Translations under genes and position numbers: made by a program
Assembly: GCF_003345525.1 (NCBI RefSeq)
Contig: NZ_QQNH01000003.1
Coordinates: 62,001 to 126,000 of the forward strand
Origin: Pelagibacterium lacus
Lineage (GTDB): Bacteria > Pseudomonadota > Alphaproteobacteria > Rhizobiales > Devosiaceae
Length of the DNA: 64,000 nucleotides
Reading direction: 5' to 3'
In this document: positions 1 to 8,600 of the stretch, piece by piece
How the letters are laid out: each line of letters starts with the position of its first letter
How positions within the stretch are numbered: position 1 is the stretch's first letter
The notes under the pieces: model-generated
What the model saw: the letters and a program-made list of their open reading frames with translations, nothing else
The model's database searches: none
What the model was told of the DNA's origin: nothing

Positions 1-114
1 GCCCTCCTCGCGCAACTGGTCGAGAATGGCATAGGCGCTGAGCGGCGCTTCGGCCTTCTCGAGCCGGTCGAGCACCAGCGATTGGTTGCGGGTGAGATCA
101 GCATGCGCAGTCAT
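1..114 (-). CDS. zur: Zinc uptake regulator Zur, N-terminal fragment (runs off the window edge)
   Basis: Only the first 38 codons lie in the window; reading the minus strand from the ATG at 114 gives a helical start (MTAHADLTRNQSLVLDRLEK) that matches the N-terminal winged-helix region of Fur/Zur regulators. The ATG overlaps the znuB stop codon as ATGA, so it is the last gene of a znuC-znuB-zur operon. In the family, Zur binds zinc and represses zinc importer genes; a Zur-like dyad lies in the znuA/znuC divergent promoter. Identity as Zur rather than another Fur paralogue rests mainly on this context, since the metal-binding region is outside the window. Confidence 0.8.
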   Translation of the reverse strand, partial: MTAHADLTRNQSLVLDRLEKAEAPLSAYAILDQLREEG

Positions 115-914
115 CGGGCTGTCCCTTTCTCGCCAAGCGGAATGATCGAAGTGATAGCAAATACGCCGAGGGCCGCAACCACAATCGAGGGGCCCGAGGG
201 TGTGTCGAAGTGCAGCGAGCCCCAGAGCCCCAGGAGGACGGCGGCGATGCCTCCCAGGGCCGCATAGAGCGCCATGCGCTCCGGCGTCGTGGCCAGCCGC
301 CGCGCGGCGGTGGCGGGGATGATCAGCATGGCGGTGATCAGCAGGACGCCGAGGATCTTCATGGCGATGGCAATCAGCCCGGCCAGCAGCACCATGAAGA
401 TCAGCCGGGTGCGTTCGGGCTCCAGCCCCTCGGCGCGGGCGATGTCCTCCGAGACGGTGCCGGCCAGCATGGGCCGCCACAGCCAGGCGAGGACGCCGAG
501 GACGACGATCCCCCCGCCATAGATGACGGCCAGGTCGGTGACCGAGACGGCGAGGATGTCGCCGAACAACAGGCCCATGAGGTCGATGCGGATATGGGGC
601 ATCAGCGAGACCAGCACCAGCCCCAGCGCCAGCGCCGAATGGCTGAGCAGGCCAAGCAGTGAATCGGCCGAGAGGGTGCCGCGCCGCTCGAGAAAGCCCA
701 GCAGCACGGCGACCAGAACGGCGATGGCGAACACCCCGGCCACGGGATTGACGGAGAAAAACAGCGCCAGCGCCACCCCCAGAATGGCCGAATGGGCCAT
801 GGTGTCGCCGAAATAGGCCATGCGGCGCCATACGATGAAGCTGCCCAGCGGACCGGAGACCGCCGCGAGCCCGATGCCGGCCAGCAGCGCCCGGGTGAAA
901 AAGCTCTCAAGCAT
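111..914 (-). CDS. znuB: Zinc ABC transporter permease ZnuB
   Basis: About 267 residues of almost continuous hydrophobic helices, the size and pattern of ABC-3 family permeases that carry zinc or manganese across the inner membrane. It contains the family segment FGDTMAHSAILGVALAL near the N-terminus and a cytoplasmic loop (SEDIARAEGLEPERT) expected to dock on the ATPase. The open frame extends further upstream, but that extension is antisense-like low-complexity sequence overlapping znuC, so the start is placed at MLESFF (914; MAMLES at 920 is possible). It overlaps the end of znuC by 8 bases and the start of zur by 4, indicating translational coupling. Confidence 0.93.
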   Translation of the reverse strand: MLESFFTRALLAGIGLAAVSGPLGSFIVWRRMAYFGDTMAHSAILGVALALFFSVNPVAGVFAIAVLVAVLLGFLERRGTLSADSLLGLLSHSALALGLVLVSLMPHIRIDLMGLLFGDILAVSVTDLAVIYGGGIVVLGVLAWLWRPMLAGTVSEDIARAEGLEPERTRLIFMVLLAGLIAIAMKILGVLLITAMLIIPATAARRLATTPERMALYAALGGIAAVLLGLWGSLHFDTPSGPSIVVAALGVFAITSIIPLGEKGTAR

Positions 915-1743
915 GGCCATGGCCCCCGTGGTCGTGGTCGCAATGGGGCCCATGGGCGTGGTGGTCGAAATGGAGCTGTCCATCGGCGCCGCGCACCGAT
1001 CCGTCAGGAAGGTGCGCATGATCGTGCTCATGGCGATATATGGCGAGAGTCTGGGCCGCGCGAGGGCCGAACAGCGCCGCATATTCGCCGCTGGCGGCCA
1101 CCGTGTCGGGGGTGCCCTGGCAGCAGACATGGCCGTTGAGGCAGATGACCGTATCGGTGCGCGCCATCACCACATGCAGGTCGTGGGAGATCAATAGGAC
1201 GCCGCAGCCCGTGCGGTCGCGAATGGCGCCGATGAGGTCGTAAAGCGCCACCTCGCCGGAAAAATCCACCCCCTGCACCGGCTCGTCGAGCACCAGCAGG
1301 TCGGGCTTGCCGATGATGGCGCGGGCGATGAGGGCGCGCTGGAACTCGCCGCCCGACAGCGCGTGCACCTGCGCCTGTTCCAGATGTCCGATGCCGGTGA
1401 GCGCCAGCGCCTCGGCGATCGCGGCGCGCGAATGGCGGCCGGTGAGGGTCATCAGCCGCGCCACCGTCATGGGCAGCGAGCGGTCCATGGCGATCTTTTG
1501 CGGCACATAGCCGACCCTGAGCCCGGCGGCGCGCCAGACGCTGCCTTCGTCGGGGCGGATGATGCCCAGCACCGTCTTGACGGTGGTGGATTTGCCCGAG
1601 CCGTTGGGGCCGATCAGCGTCAGGATCTCGCCCCGGGCGATCGACATGTCGACCCCGCGCACCAGCCAGCGCCCGTCGCGCCGGACGCCGGCGCCGGTCA
1701 CCCTCACGATTTCGTCGCGGCGGGGCGAAACGAAGTTTTCCAT
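907..1743 (-). CDS. znuC: Zinc ABC transporter ATPase ZnuC with His-rich tail
   Basis: A 278-residue ABC ATPase. Visible motifs are Walker A (GPNGSGKST), Q-loop (YVPQK), signature (LSGGEFQRALIARA), Walker B (LLVLDEP) and the switch His (LLISHDLHVV). It powers zinc import with ZnuB and ZnuA. The frame stays open far upstream through the intergenic region and antisense to znuA; the ATG at 1743 was chosen because ENFVSPRRDEIVRVTGAG begins a normal ATPase. After the ATPase fold comes a tail of about 40 residues dense in His (FDHHAHGPHCDHDHGGHGHA), which may bind or buffer zinc; that role is inferred. Confidence 0.95.
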   Translation of the reverse strand: MENFVSPRRDEIVRVTGAGVRRDGRWLVRGVDMSIARGEILTLIGPNGSGKSTTVKTVLGIIRPDEGSVWRAAGLRVGYVPQKIAMDRSLPMTVARLMTLTGRHSRAAIAEALALTGIGHLEQAQVHALSGGEFQRALIARAIIGKPDLLVLDEPVQGVDFSGEVALYDLIGAIRDRTGCGVLLISHDLHVVMARTDTVICLNGHVCCQGTPDTVAASGEYAALFGPRAAQTLAIYRHEHDHAHLPDGSVRGADGQLHFDHHAHGPHCDHDHGGHGHA

Positions 1744-1777
1744 GGATCGATCCCGTTTCCGGATTGACAGGCCGGCG

Positions 1778-1817
1778 GATGTTACAGCATTACATCGCGG
1801 CGTAATGTCGTAACATA
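1778..1817. promoter_or_regulatory. Putative double Zur operator between znuC and znuA
   Basis: The divergent znuC/znuA promoter region holds two AT-rich dyads in otherwise GC-rich DNA: GATGTTACAGCATTACATC (1778-1796; 5-base outer arms perfectly inverted) and TAATGTCGTAACATA (1803-1817). Both resemble the TGTTATAACA-type core known for alphaproteobacterial Zur boxes. With zur in the same operon, a shared operator repressing both directions when zinc is plentiful is the simplest reading. Assigned by eye, not by matrix scoring. Confidence 0.65.
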
Positions 1818-1839
1818 AGCGTCCGGAGTGCCGACGACA

Positions 1840-2787
1840 ATGGCCAAAACCATGCTTTCCCTCCTCGCCCCGGCGGCCCTGGCGCTCTTTGCGGCCGGCC
1901 CCGCCCTCGCCGCGCCCAATGTGGTGGCGACGATCAAGCCCCTGCATTCGCTGGTGGCCGGGGTGATGCAGGGCATCGGGACGCCGGACTTGCTGATCAC
2001 CGGGGCGGGGAGCCCGCATACCTTCTCCATGCGGCCCTCCGATGCCGCACGGCTCGAAGGCGCCGACCTCGTCTTCTGGATCGGCCCGGACCTCGAAACC
2101 TTCCTCACCGGCCCGCTCGACACCCTCGCCGCCGACGCGACCAAGGTCGGCATGATGGCGGTCGACGGCATGAGCATCCTCCCCTTGCGCGAAGGGGGAC
2201 TGTTCGAGGCGCATGCCCATGGGGAGGATGAGGATGAGCACGACCACGATCATGACCATGACCATGGTCACGGCGATGCTCATATCTGGCTCGATCCGCA
2301 GAATGCCCGCCTGATGGTGGCGGCGATCGCCGATGCGCTGATCGCGGCCGACCCCGACAATGCCGCAACCTACAACGCCAACGGCCAGGCGCTGGCCGCC
2401 GATCTTGAGGCGCTGCAAGGCGAGATCGGCGCCGAGATGGCAGAGATCCGCGACCGGCCCTTCTTTGTCTTCCACGACGCCTATCATGGCTTCGAGCACC
2501 GGTTCGGCATCGCGGCGACCGGGAGCTTCACGGTCAATCCCGATATCGCGCCCGGCGCGGCACGGCTCACCGAAATCCGCGCTGTGGTGGCCGGCGCCGA
2601 TGCGGTGTGTATCTTCGCCGAGCCGCAATTCTCGCCCCAGGTGATCGAGACCGTGGCCGAGGGCACCGGCGCGCGGATCGGCACGCTCGACCCGCTGGGG
2701 GCGGAGATCGCGGATGGGCCCGAGCTCTATTTCACCCTGCTGCGCGCCATGGCCGACAGCCTTTCGGACTGCCTCGCCGACGTGTGA
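1840..2787 (+). CDS. znuA: Zinc ABC transporter substrate-binding protein ZnuA
   Basis: A 315-residue periplasmic cluster 9 (A-1) solute-binding protein. A signal peptide is clear (hydrophobic core, probable cleavage after PALA near residue 24). Zinc ligands expected from the family are visible: H60 (GAGSPHTF), H148 after the acidic His loop (GDAHIW), and a His in the FVFHDAYHGFEHRFG segment. The loop at residues 125-148 is a run of His, Asp and Glu typical of ZnuA and thought to scavenge zinc. ATG 1840 is preferred over an in-frame GTG at 1828 because it gives the shortest normal signal peptide. Divergent from znuCB-zur. Confidence 0.95.
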   Translation: MAKTMLSLLAPAALALFAAGPALAAPNVVATIKPLHSLVAGVMQGIGTPDLLITGAGSPHTFSMRPSDAARLEGADLVFWIGPDLETFLTGPLDTLAADATKVGMMAVDGMSILPLREGGLFEAHAHGEDEDEHDHDHDHDHGHGDAHIWLDPQNARLMVAAIADALIAADPDNAATYNANGQALAADLEALQGEIGAEMAEIRDRPFFVFHDAYHGFEHRFGIAATGSFTVNPDIAPGAARLTEIRAVVAGADAVCIFAEPQFSPQVIETVAEGTGARIGTLDPLGAEIADGPELYFTLLRAMADSLSDCLADV

Positions 2788-2791
2788 AGGC

Positions 2792-3172
2792 TCAGAGCCG
2801 GATCGGCCCCCGGAAGATGAAGAAGGCACCCAGCGCGATGAGGGCGAAGCCCAGCGCGTGGTTGATGGTGAACCGCTCGCCCAGATAGAAGATGGCGAAC
2901 AGCGCGAACACCGAGAGCGAGATCACCTCCTGGATGGTCTTGAGCTCGGCGGCGCTATAGGGGCCGTAGCCGATGCGGTTGGCCGGCACGGCCAGCCAGT
3001 ACTCGAAAAAGGCTATGCCCCAACTTATCAGCACCACGACCCAGAGCGCCGCGCCGGGAAATTTGAGGTGTCCATACCACGCGAAGGTCATGAACACATT
3101 GGACGCCACCAGCAGCAGGATCGGCGCGGCGAGGGAAAACAGCGAAGGAGTGGCGGCAAGGGCGCTGGGCAT
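2792..3172 (-). CDS. DUF486 / DMT-like small membrane protein
   Basis: A 126-residue protein with four hydrophobic segments, beginning MPSALAATPSLFSL after trimming an improbable N-terminal extension. The segments NVFMTFAWYGHLKF and AFFEYWLAVPANRIGYGPYS are characteristic of the DUF486 family, a small relative of drug/metabolite transporter proteins with no established function. It converges on znuA with only 4 bases between the stops. Downstream of the aldo/keto reductase on the same strand but separated from it by a terminator-like hairpin, so probably transcribed on its own. Confidence 0.85.
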   Translation of the reverse strand: MPSALAATPSLFSLAAPILLLVASNVFMTFAWYGHLKFPGAALWVVVLISWGIAFFEYWLAVPANRIGYGPYSAAELKTIQEVISLSVFALFAIFYLGERFTINHALGFALIALGAFFIFRGPIRL

Positions 3173-3186
3173 GGGGAAATCTCGTG

Positions 3187-3214
3187 AAAACGGCCCGCCG
3201 GACGCGGACGGGCC
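3187..3214 (-). terminator. Probable intrinsic terminator after the aldo/keto reductase
   Basis: On the minus strand GGCCCG pairs with CGGGCC (3209-3214 and 3092-style mirror at 3192-3197) around an 11-base interior, followed by GTTTT at 3187-3191. It lies between the aldo/keto reductase stop (3269) and the DUF486 start (3172), where a terminator for the reductase would be expected. The U tract is short, so efficiency is uncertain. Confidence 0.5.
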
Positions 3215-3268
3215 ATTCCCCATCCAGAGCGCGCACCGGCGCCGAAAGCAAGGGGATTTTGCGCGTGC

Positions 3269-4246
3269 TCAGATCGCGCCGCGGATATGGGGCCGCACCG
3301 CGTCCTTGTAGAAGGCGGCCAGCGCCTCATGCACCGGGCGGGGCAGGGGCGGAAGGGCGCTGGCCTCGGCATTGGCGGCGATCTGGTCGGAGCGCGAGAC
3401 GCCCGCAATGACCGTCGAGACCTCGGGGTGGTCGAGAATCCAGCGCAGGGCGAAGAGCCCCATGTCCAAACCCTCGGGAACCATGGCGCGCACCTTTTCG
3501 GCCAGTGCGACGCCGGTCTCGAACGGGATGCCGCCAAACGTCTCGCCCACCGAAAACGCTTCGCCGTCGCGATTGTAGCTGCGGTGGTCGGACGGGGAGA
3601 ATTCGGTGTCGCCGGAGAACTTACCGGTCAACAGGCCCGAGGCGAGCGGCAGGCGGACGATGATCCCCACATCGGCGGCCGCGGCCTTGGCGAGGAGGGT
3701 GTCGGCAGCGTCCTGGCGGAAGATGTTGAAGATGATCTGCAGGGTGGCGAGGCCCGGCTGGCGCAGGCAGAGCTCGGCCTCGGCGATGGTCTCGACGCTG
3801 GCGCCCCAATGGCGGACCAGGCCTTCTGCCTGCAATTCGTCCATCCAGCCGAAGATCTGCCCCTCCTCGAGCACAGCGCGGGGCACGCAATGGAGCTGGG
3901 CGAGATCGAGGGTTTCGACGCACAGGCGCCGCGCGGACTCTTCGAGACTCTCGCGCAGGCCGCCCTTGGTGTATTTGTCCGGATAGAGCGCGCTTGACCG
4001 CCCCACCTTGGTCGCCACCACCAGGGGGTCGGGCTTGCCGTAGAAGGTCCCGATGCGATGCTCGGACAGGCCATTGCCATAGACGTCCGCCGTATCCCAG
4101 AAATTGACCCCCAGCCGCGCGGCATTGGCCAGGATCGTCGAGGCCTCATTGTCCTCCATGGGTCCGAACTCGCCCCCAAGCTGCCAGGTGCCCAGCCCGA
4201 TTTCAGAGACCGCGAACCCCGTCTTGCCCAAGCGCCGCGTGTTCAT
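3269..4246 (-). CDS. Aldo/keto reductase
   Basis: A 325-residue NADPH-dependent aldo/keto reductase of the general-stress/YhdN-like group. The TIM-barrel family tetrad is visible: Asp and Tyr in FWDTADVYGNGLSE, Lys in VVATKVGR and His in DLAQLHCVP. The C-terminal ILDHPEVSTVIAGVSRSDQI segment matches the cofactor-binding region. The start at 4246 (MNTRRLGKTGFAVSEIGLGT) has a strong ribosome site (GGGAG) and removes a spurious extension running back through the riboswitch region. Physiological substrate cannot be told from sequence. Divergent from cobW. Confidence 0.93.
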   Translation of the reverse strand: MNTRRLGKTGFAVSEIGLGTWQLGGEFGPMEDNEASTILANAARLGVNFWDTADVYGNGLSEHRIGTFYGKPDPLVVATKVGRSSALYPDKYTKGGLRESLEESARRLCVETLDLAQLHCVPRAVLEEGQIFGWMDELQAEGLVRHWGASVETIAEAELCLRQPGLATLQIIFNIFRQDAADTLLAKAAAADVGIIVRLPLASGLLTGKFSGDTEFSPSDHRSYNRDGEAFSVGETFGGIPFETGVALAEKVRAMVPEGLDMGLFALRWILDHPEVSTVIAGVSRSDQIAANAEASALPPLPRPVHEALAAFYKDAVRPHIRGAI

Positions 4247-4342
4247 GATCGTTGTTTCTCCCGTGCCGTGGTTTCGGTGATAGGCGAGCCCGCCCGGCGA
4301 TGCAATTGACTTCGACGCGTCGGGCGTGCCAGTGGTTAAACC

Positions 4343-4541
4343 GTGCTGGTTCCGCTTTCGTTGCAAGAGTCGAGGGCGGGAGCAAAAGGGAACACGGTGC
4401 GGACGACCCGGAACGGGGCCAATGCCGTGGCTGCCCCCGCAACTGTAAGTCGTGATGGACCCTCCACGCAAAGCCACTGGCCGAATGGCCGGGAAGGCGG
4501 AACGGTCCGCCCGAGCGATGAGCCAGGAGACCTGCCAGCAC
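4343..4541 (+). ncRNA. Cobalamin (AdoCbl-type) riboswitch
   Basis: The region has the conserved cobalamin riboswitch elements in order: GGGAACACGGTG (4388-4399), AATGCCGTGGCTGCCCCCGC (4421-4440) followed by AACTGTAA, GCCACTGG (4473-4480), GGGAAGGCGG (4491-4500) and GAGCCAGGAGACCTGCC (4519-4536). The closing P1 helix is exact: GTGCTGG (4343-4349) pairs with CCAGCAC (4535-4541). It sits 68 bases upstream of cobW, so vitamin B12 coenzyme would lower expression of cobW-cobN-cobO. The 363-base gap between the reductase and cobW is otherwise promoter region, with TTGACT at 4306 as a possible -35 element. Confidence 0.96.
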
Positions 4542-4609
4542 GCAGGCCGGGGACCATCCCCATGAACGACAATTCGGCACGTCGGGCGGACGTGCAGGGA
4601 GCCAGAGCT

Positions 4610-5665
4610 ATGTCACAAGTCAAGATTCCGACCACCGTCATCACCGGCTTTCTCGGTGCGGGCAAGACGACGCTGGTGCGTCATCTGCTGGCCCATGCCA
4701 AGGGCAGGCGCATCGCGCTGATCATCAACGAGTTCGGCGATATCGGGGTGGACAAGGACGTCCTGGCCGGGTGCGGGGACGAGACCTGCCGCGAGGAGGA
4801 CATGATCGAACTGGCCAATGGCTGCATCTGCTGCACGGTGGCCGACGATTTCATCCCCACCATGAAGGCGATTCTCGCCCGCCCGGAGCGGCCCGACCAT
4901 ATCGTCATCGAGACCTCGGGCCTGGCCCTGCCGCAGCCCCTGATCCGGGCCTTCAACTGGCCCGAGATCAAGGCCGAGGTGACCATTGACGGGGTGGTGA
5001 CCGTGGTCGACGCCGCCGCCCTCGCCGAGGGGCGCTTCGCCGCCAACGAGGAGGCGGTCGACGCCCAGCGCCGGCTCGACGAGATGCTCGATCACGACAC
5101 CCCCCTGGGCGAATTGTTCGAAGACCAGCTGGTCGCCGCCGACATGATCGTGCTCAACAAGACCGACCTTGTGGACGCTGAAGCGCTCGACGCGGTGGAA
5201 GGCGAATTGCGCCGGCACATGCGCAAGGGCACCGGCATCGTGCGCGCCGCCAACGGGCATGTGGATGCCGTGGCCCTGCTGGGACTGGGCATGGGTTCGG
5301 AAGACGATCTCTCGGGGCGCGAGAGCCATCACGAGATGGACCATGGCGGGGAAGGCCATGAGCATGACGATTTCGACTCCTTTTCCGTGATCCTGCCGGC
5401 CGGACCGGGGCGCGACGACCTGCTGGCGGCGATCTCGCGCACCATCGCCACCCATGACGTGCTGCGTTTGAAGGGGTTCGCCGCCATTCCCGGCGCACGG
5501 GCGCGGCTGGCCATCCAGGCCGTGGGACCGCGCGTCAACGCCTATTTCGACCGCGACTGGGCCGAGGGCGAGGAGCGGGCGACGCGGCTGGTGGTGATCG
5601 GGGAGAGCCCCCTGGCGCGTCCGGCCATCGAGGCCGAGCTCAGGAAGGTCGCCGAGGCGGCGTAA
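4610..5665 (+). CDS. cobW: Cobalamin biosynthesis GTPase CobW
   Basis: A 351-residue COG0523 G3E GTPase. It has the P-loop (TGFLGAGKTTL, residues 12-22), the metal-binding CxCC motif (GCICC, residues 71-75), the NKTD guanine-specificity motif, and a His/Asp-rich stretch (HHEMDHGGEGHEHDD) before the CobW C-terminal domain. The family delivers metal, here presumably cobalt to CobN, which follows 6 bases downstream. The start at 4610 is preceded by GGGAG; an in-frame ATG at 4562 would add 16 residues. Placement directly under a cobalamin riboswitch supports the B12-specific subfamily rather than a zinc chaperone. Confidence 0.95.
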   Translation: MSQVKIPTTVITGFLGAGKTTLVRHLLAHAKGRRIALIINEFGDIGVDKDVLAGCGDETCREEDMIELANGCICCTVADDFIPTMKAILARPERPDHIVIETSGLALPQPLIRAFNWPEIKAEVTIDGVVTVVDAAALAEGRFAANEEAVDAQRRLDEMLDHDTPLGELFEDQLVAADMIVLNKTDLVDAEALDAVEGELRRHMRKGTGIVRAANGHVDAVALLGLGMGSEDDLSGRESHHEMDHGGEGHEHDDFDSFSVILPAGPGRDDLLAAISRTIATHDVLRLKGFAAIPGARARLAIQAVGPRVNAYFDRDWAEGEERATRLVVIGESPLARPAIEAELRKVAEAA

Positions 5666-5671
5666 CGCGCC

Positions 5672-8600
5672 ATGCACCTGCTTGCCGCACAGGCCGGAGC
5701 CCTGCAACAGGAGGGCGAGGCGATCGACCTGGCCCAGTCGCCGGGCGATCTGGTCTTCGCCTCCTCCGCCGACAGCGAGCTGGCCATGCTCGCCGCCGCC
5801 GCCGACCGGGCCGGCGAAGAGGGCTTGCGGCTGGCCAATCTCATGCGGCTGGCCCATAATTTTTCCGTCGACCTCTGGTGCGAGGATACCCTCGCCCATG
5901 CGCGGCTGATCGTCATCCGCCTGATCGGCGGGGCGGCCTATTGGCCCTATGGCTGCGACGAGATCGAGCTGCTGGCCCGGCAGAAGGGCATTGCCCTGGC
6001 GCTGTTGCCGGGCGACGCCATCCCCGATCCGGTGCTTCTGGCCCGCTCGACGGTGTCCGAGGCCGACTGGTACCAATTGCACCATCTGTTCCTGGCCGGC
6101 GGCCCGGACAATGCCGACGCGATCCTTACGGCGTTCGGGGCGCTGGCGCGGGGCGAAAGCGTGCCCCAGGCAGCTCGGGCCTTCCCGGCCTTCGGGTTCT
6201 GGGACCGGCGGCGGGGGATCGTGGAGGGGTTAGCTTCCCTGGCCACCCCCACCCCCACCCCTAGCCCCTCCCCTCAAGGGGGAGGGGAATTCAGCCCGCA
6301 GCTTGGCTTCCCTCCCCTTGAGGGGGAGGGATTGAGGGTGGGGTGGGGCCAAGAGCACCGACCTGCCGTCCCCATCCTCTTCTACCGCGCCGTACTCGAA
6401 GGCGCGGGGACCGCGACCCTGGAAGCGCTGATCGCGGGGCTGGAGAGCAAGGGCCTCCTCCCCGTCCCCATGGTCATCTCCTCGCTCAAATCGGTCGATT
6501 GTGCCGCTTTCGTGCGCGAGGCGCTGGGGGCGCTCGAACCGGCGGCGATCTTCAATCTCACCGGCTTCGCGCTGGGGGTGGGCGATCTGGCGCCCGAGCG
6601 CAATCCGTTCGCCCTGACCGACGCGCCGGTGATCCAGCTCGTGCAGGGCTCGCGCCCGCCGGCCCTGTGGCATGACGATCCGCGCGGACTGACCGCCAAG
6701 GACCTCGCCATGCAGGTGGTGCTGCCCGAGATCGACGGACGGGTCGCCGCGCTGATCGTAGGGCACAAGGCCGAGGCGGTGTGGCACGCGCGCACCCAAT
6801 GCCCCCTTGCCGCCTTTGCCCCGGAGCCCGAGGGCATCGCCCGTGCCGTGGAACTGGCCGGGAACTATGCCCGGCTGCGCGCCCGGGCGCCGAAAGAGCG
6901 GCGGATCGGGCTGGTGCTGGCCAATTACCCCCTGCGCGACGGGCGATTGGCCAATGGCGTCGGCTATGACGCGCCGCAATCCACCGTGGAGATTTTGAAG
7001 GCGCTGGCCGGGGCGGGGTATGACCTTGGGGGCGGTGAGCCTCTCCGGAGCGACGCGCTGTCGTCGGGCACCGCCCTCGTCCAATATCTTCAGACCGGCC
7101 CGACCAATGCGCGGCCGGGGCGGGGGATGTCCGATGCGGTGATGAAGCTGGAGCGATATGAGGAGCTGTTGGCCGCATTGCCCCCTGCGATGGCGGAGGC
7201 GATTACGGCCCGCTGGGGGGCGCCCGGGGCTGATCCGTTCGTCCGCGGCAGCGCGTTCCATCTGCCGGTCAAGCGCTTCGGCAATGTCGCCATTCTGCTC
7301 CAGCCCGCGCGGGCCTATGACGGGGCCGAGGAGGAAAGCTTCCACGATCCCAACCTGGTGCCGCCGCATGCCTATGTCGCGGCCTATCTCTGGCTGCGGC
7401 ACGACTTCGGGATGGATGCACTCATCCACAATGGCAAGCACGGCAATCTCGAATGGCTGCCGGGCAAGGCGACGGCGCTCGACAGCCTGAGCTATCCCGT
7501 GGTGCTGTGGGGGCAGGTGCCCCATCTCTACCCCTTCATCGTCAACGATCCGGGCGAAGGGACCCAGGCCAAGCGGCGCATGGGTGCCACCATCATCGAC
7601 CATCTGGTGCCGCCCCTGACCCGGGCGGAGACCTATGGGCCGCTCAAGGATCTCGAAGCGCTGCTCGACGAATATTATGCCGCCATGGGCATGGACCAGC
7701 GTCGCCTGGAAAGCCTCGCCCGGCGCATCCTCGACTTCGCCCGCGACGCGCGGCTCGATGCCGATGTGCCGTTGCCCGAGGACGAGGCGGTGGCGCTCAA
7801 CCGCATCGACAATTTCCTCTGCGAGCTCAAGGAGAGCCAGATCCGCGACGGCCTGCACGTCTTCGGGCAATCGCCCCGGGGCCAGTTCGAGCGCGACCTG
7901 CTGGTGGCCTTTGCCCGCGTGCCGCGCGGGGAGGGAGAGGGCGGCGATGCCTCGCTGGTCCGGGCGCTGGCCGACGACCTGCGGCTGGGGATTGACCCGC
8001 TGGCCCTCGACCTCGCCGCCCCTTGGACCGGGCCGCGGCCGGAGATTCTGGAGACTGGCGGCGTATGGCGCACGGGCGGGGACACCATCGAGCGGCTGGA
8101 AGCCTTGGCGGCCGAACTGGTCGGCGGGTGCGCGGCGGAACCCGACTGGCGGGCGACCCGCGCCGTGCTCGAAACCATCGAGACGGTGATTCGGCCCCGG
8201 CTGGCCGCGTGCGGGCCCAATGAGATGCGGGCCCTTCTCGACGGGCTCGACGGCAAGTTTGTCGCTCCCGGGCCGTCGGGGGCGCCGAGCCGGGGGCGGC
8301 TCGATACCCTCCCCACAGGGCGCAATTTCTATTCCGTCGATAACCGCGCCATCCCCACCCAGACCGCCTGGGCGCTGGGGCAGAAGGCGGCCGACAATCT
8401 GTTGCGGCGGCATTTCCAGGATCACGGCGCCTATCCGCAGGCCATCGCCATGAGCGTCTGGGGCACGGCCAATATGCGCACCGGCGGCGACGATATCGCC
8501 CAGGCGCTGGCGCTGATCGGGGCGCGGCCGGTGTGGCAAGGCTCCTCGCTGCAGGTTTCGGGCTATGAGATCGTCCCTCTCGCCCGGCTGGGGCGGCCGC

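Noticed and set aside
1744-2829. N-terminal extension of the znuC frame reaching 2829
   Set aside because: It runs through the Zur-like operator and antisense to znuA; a normal ABC ATPase starts at 1743.
4343-4609. Reading cobW from an upstream start at 4343
   Set aside because: The stretch is the cobalamin riboswitch with conserved RNA elements; it is not coding.
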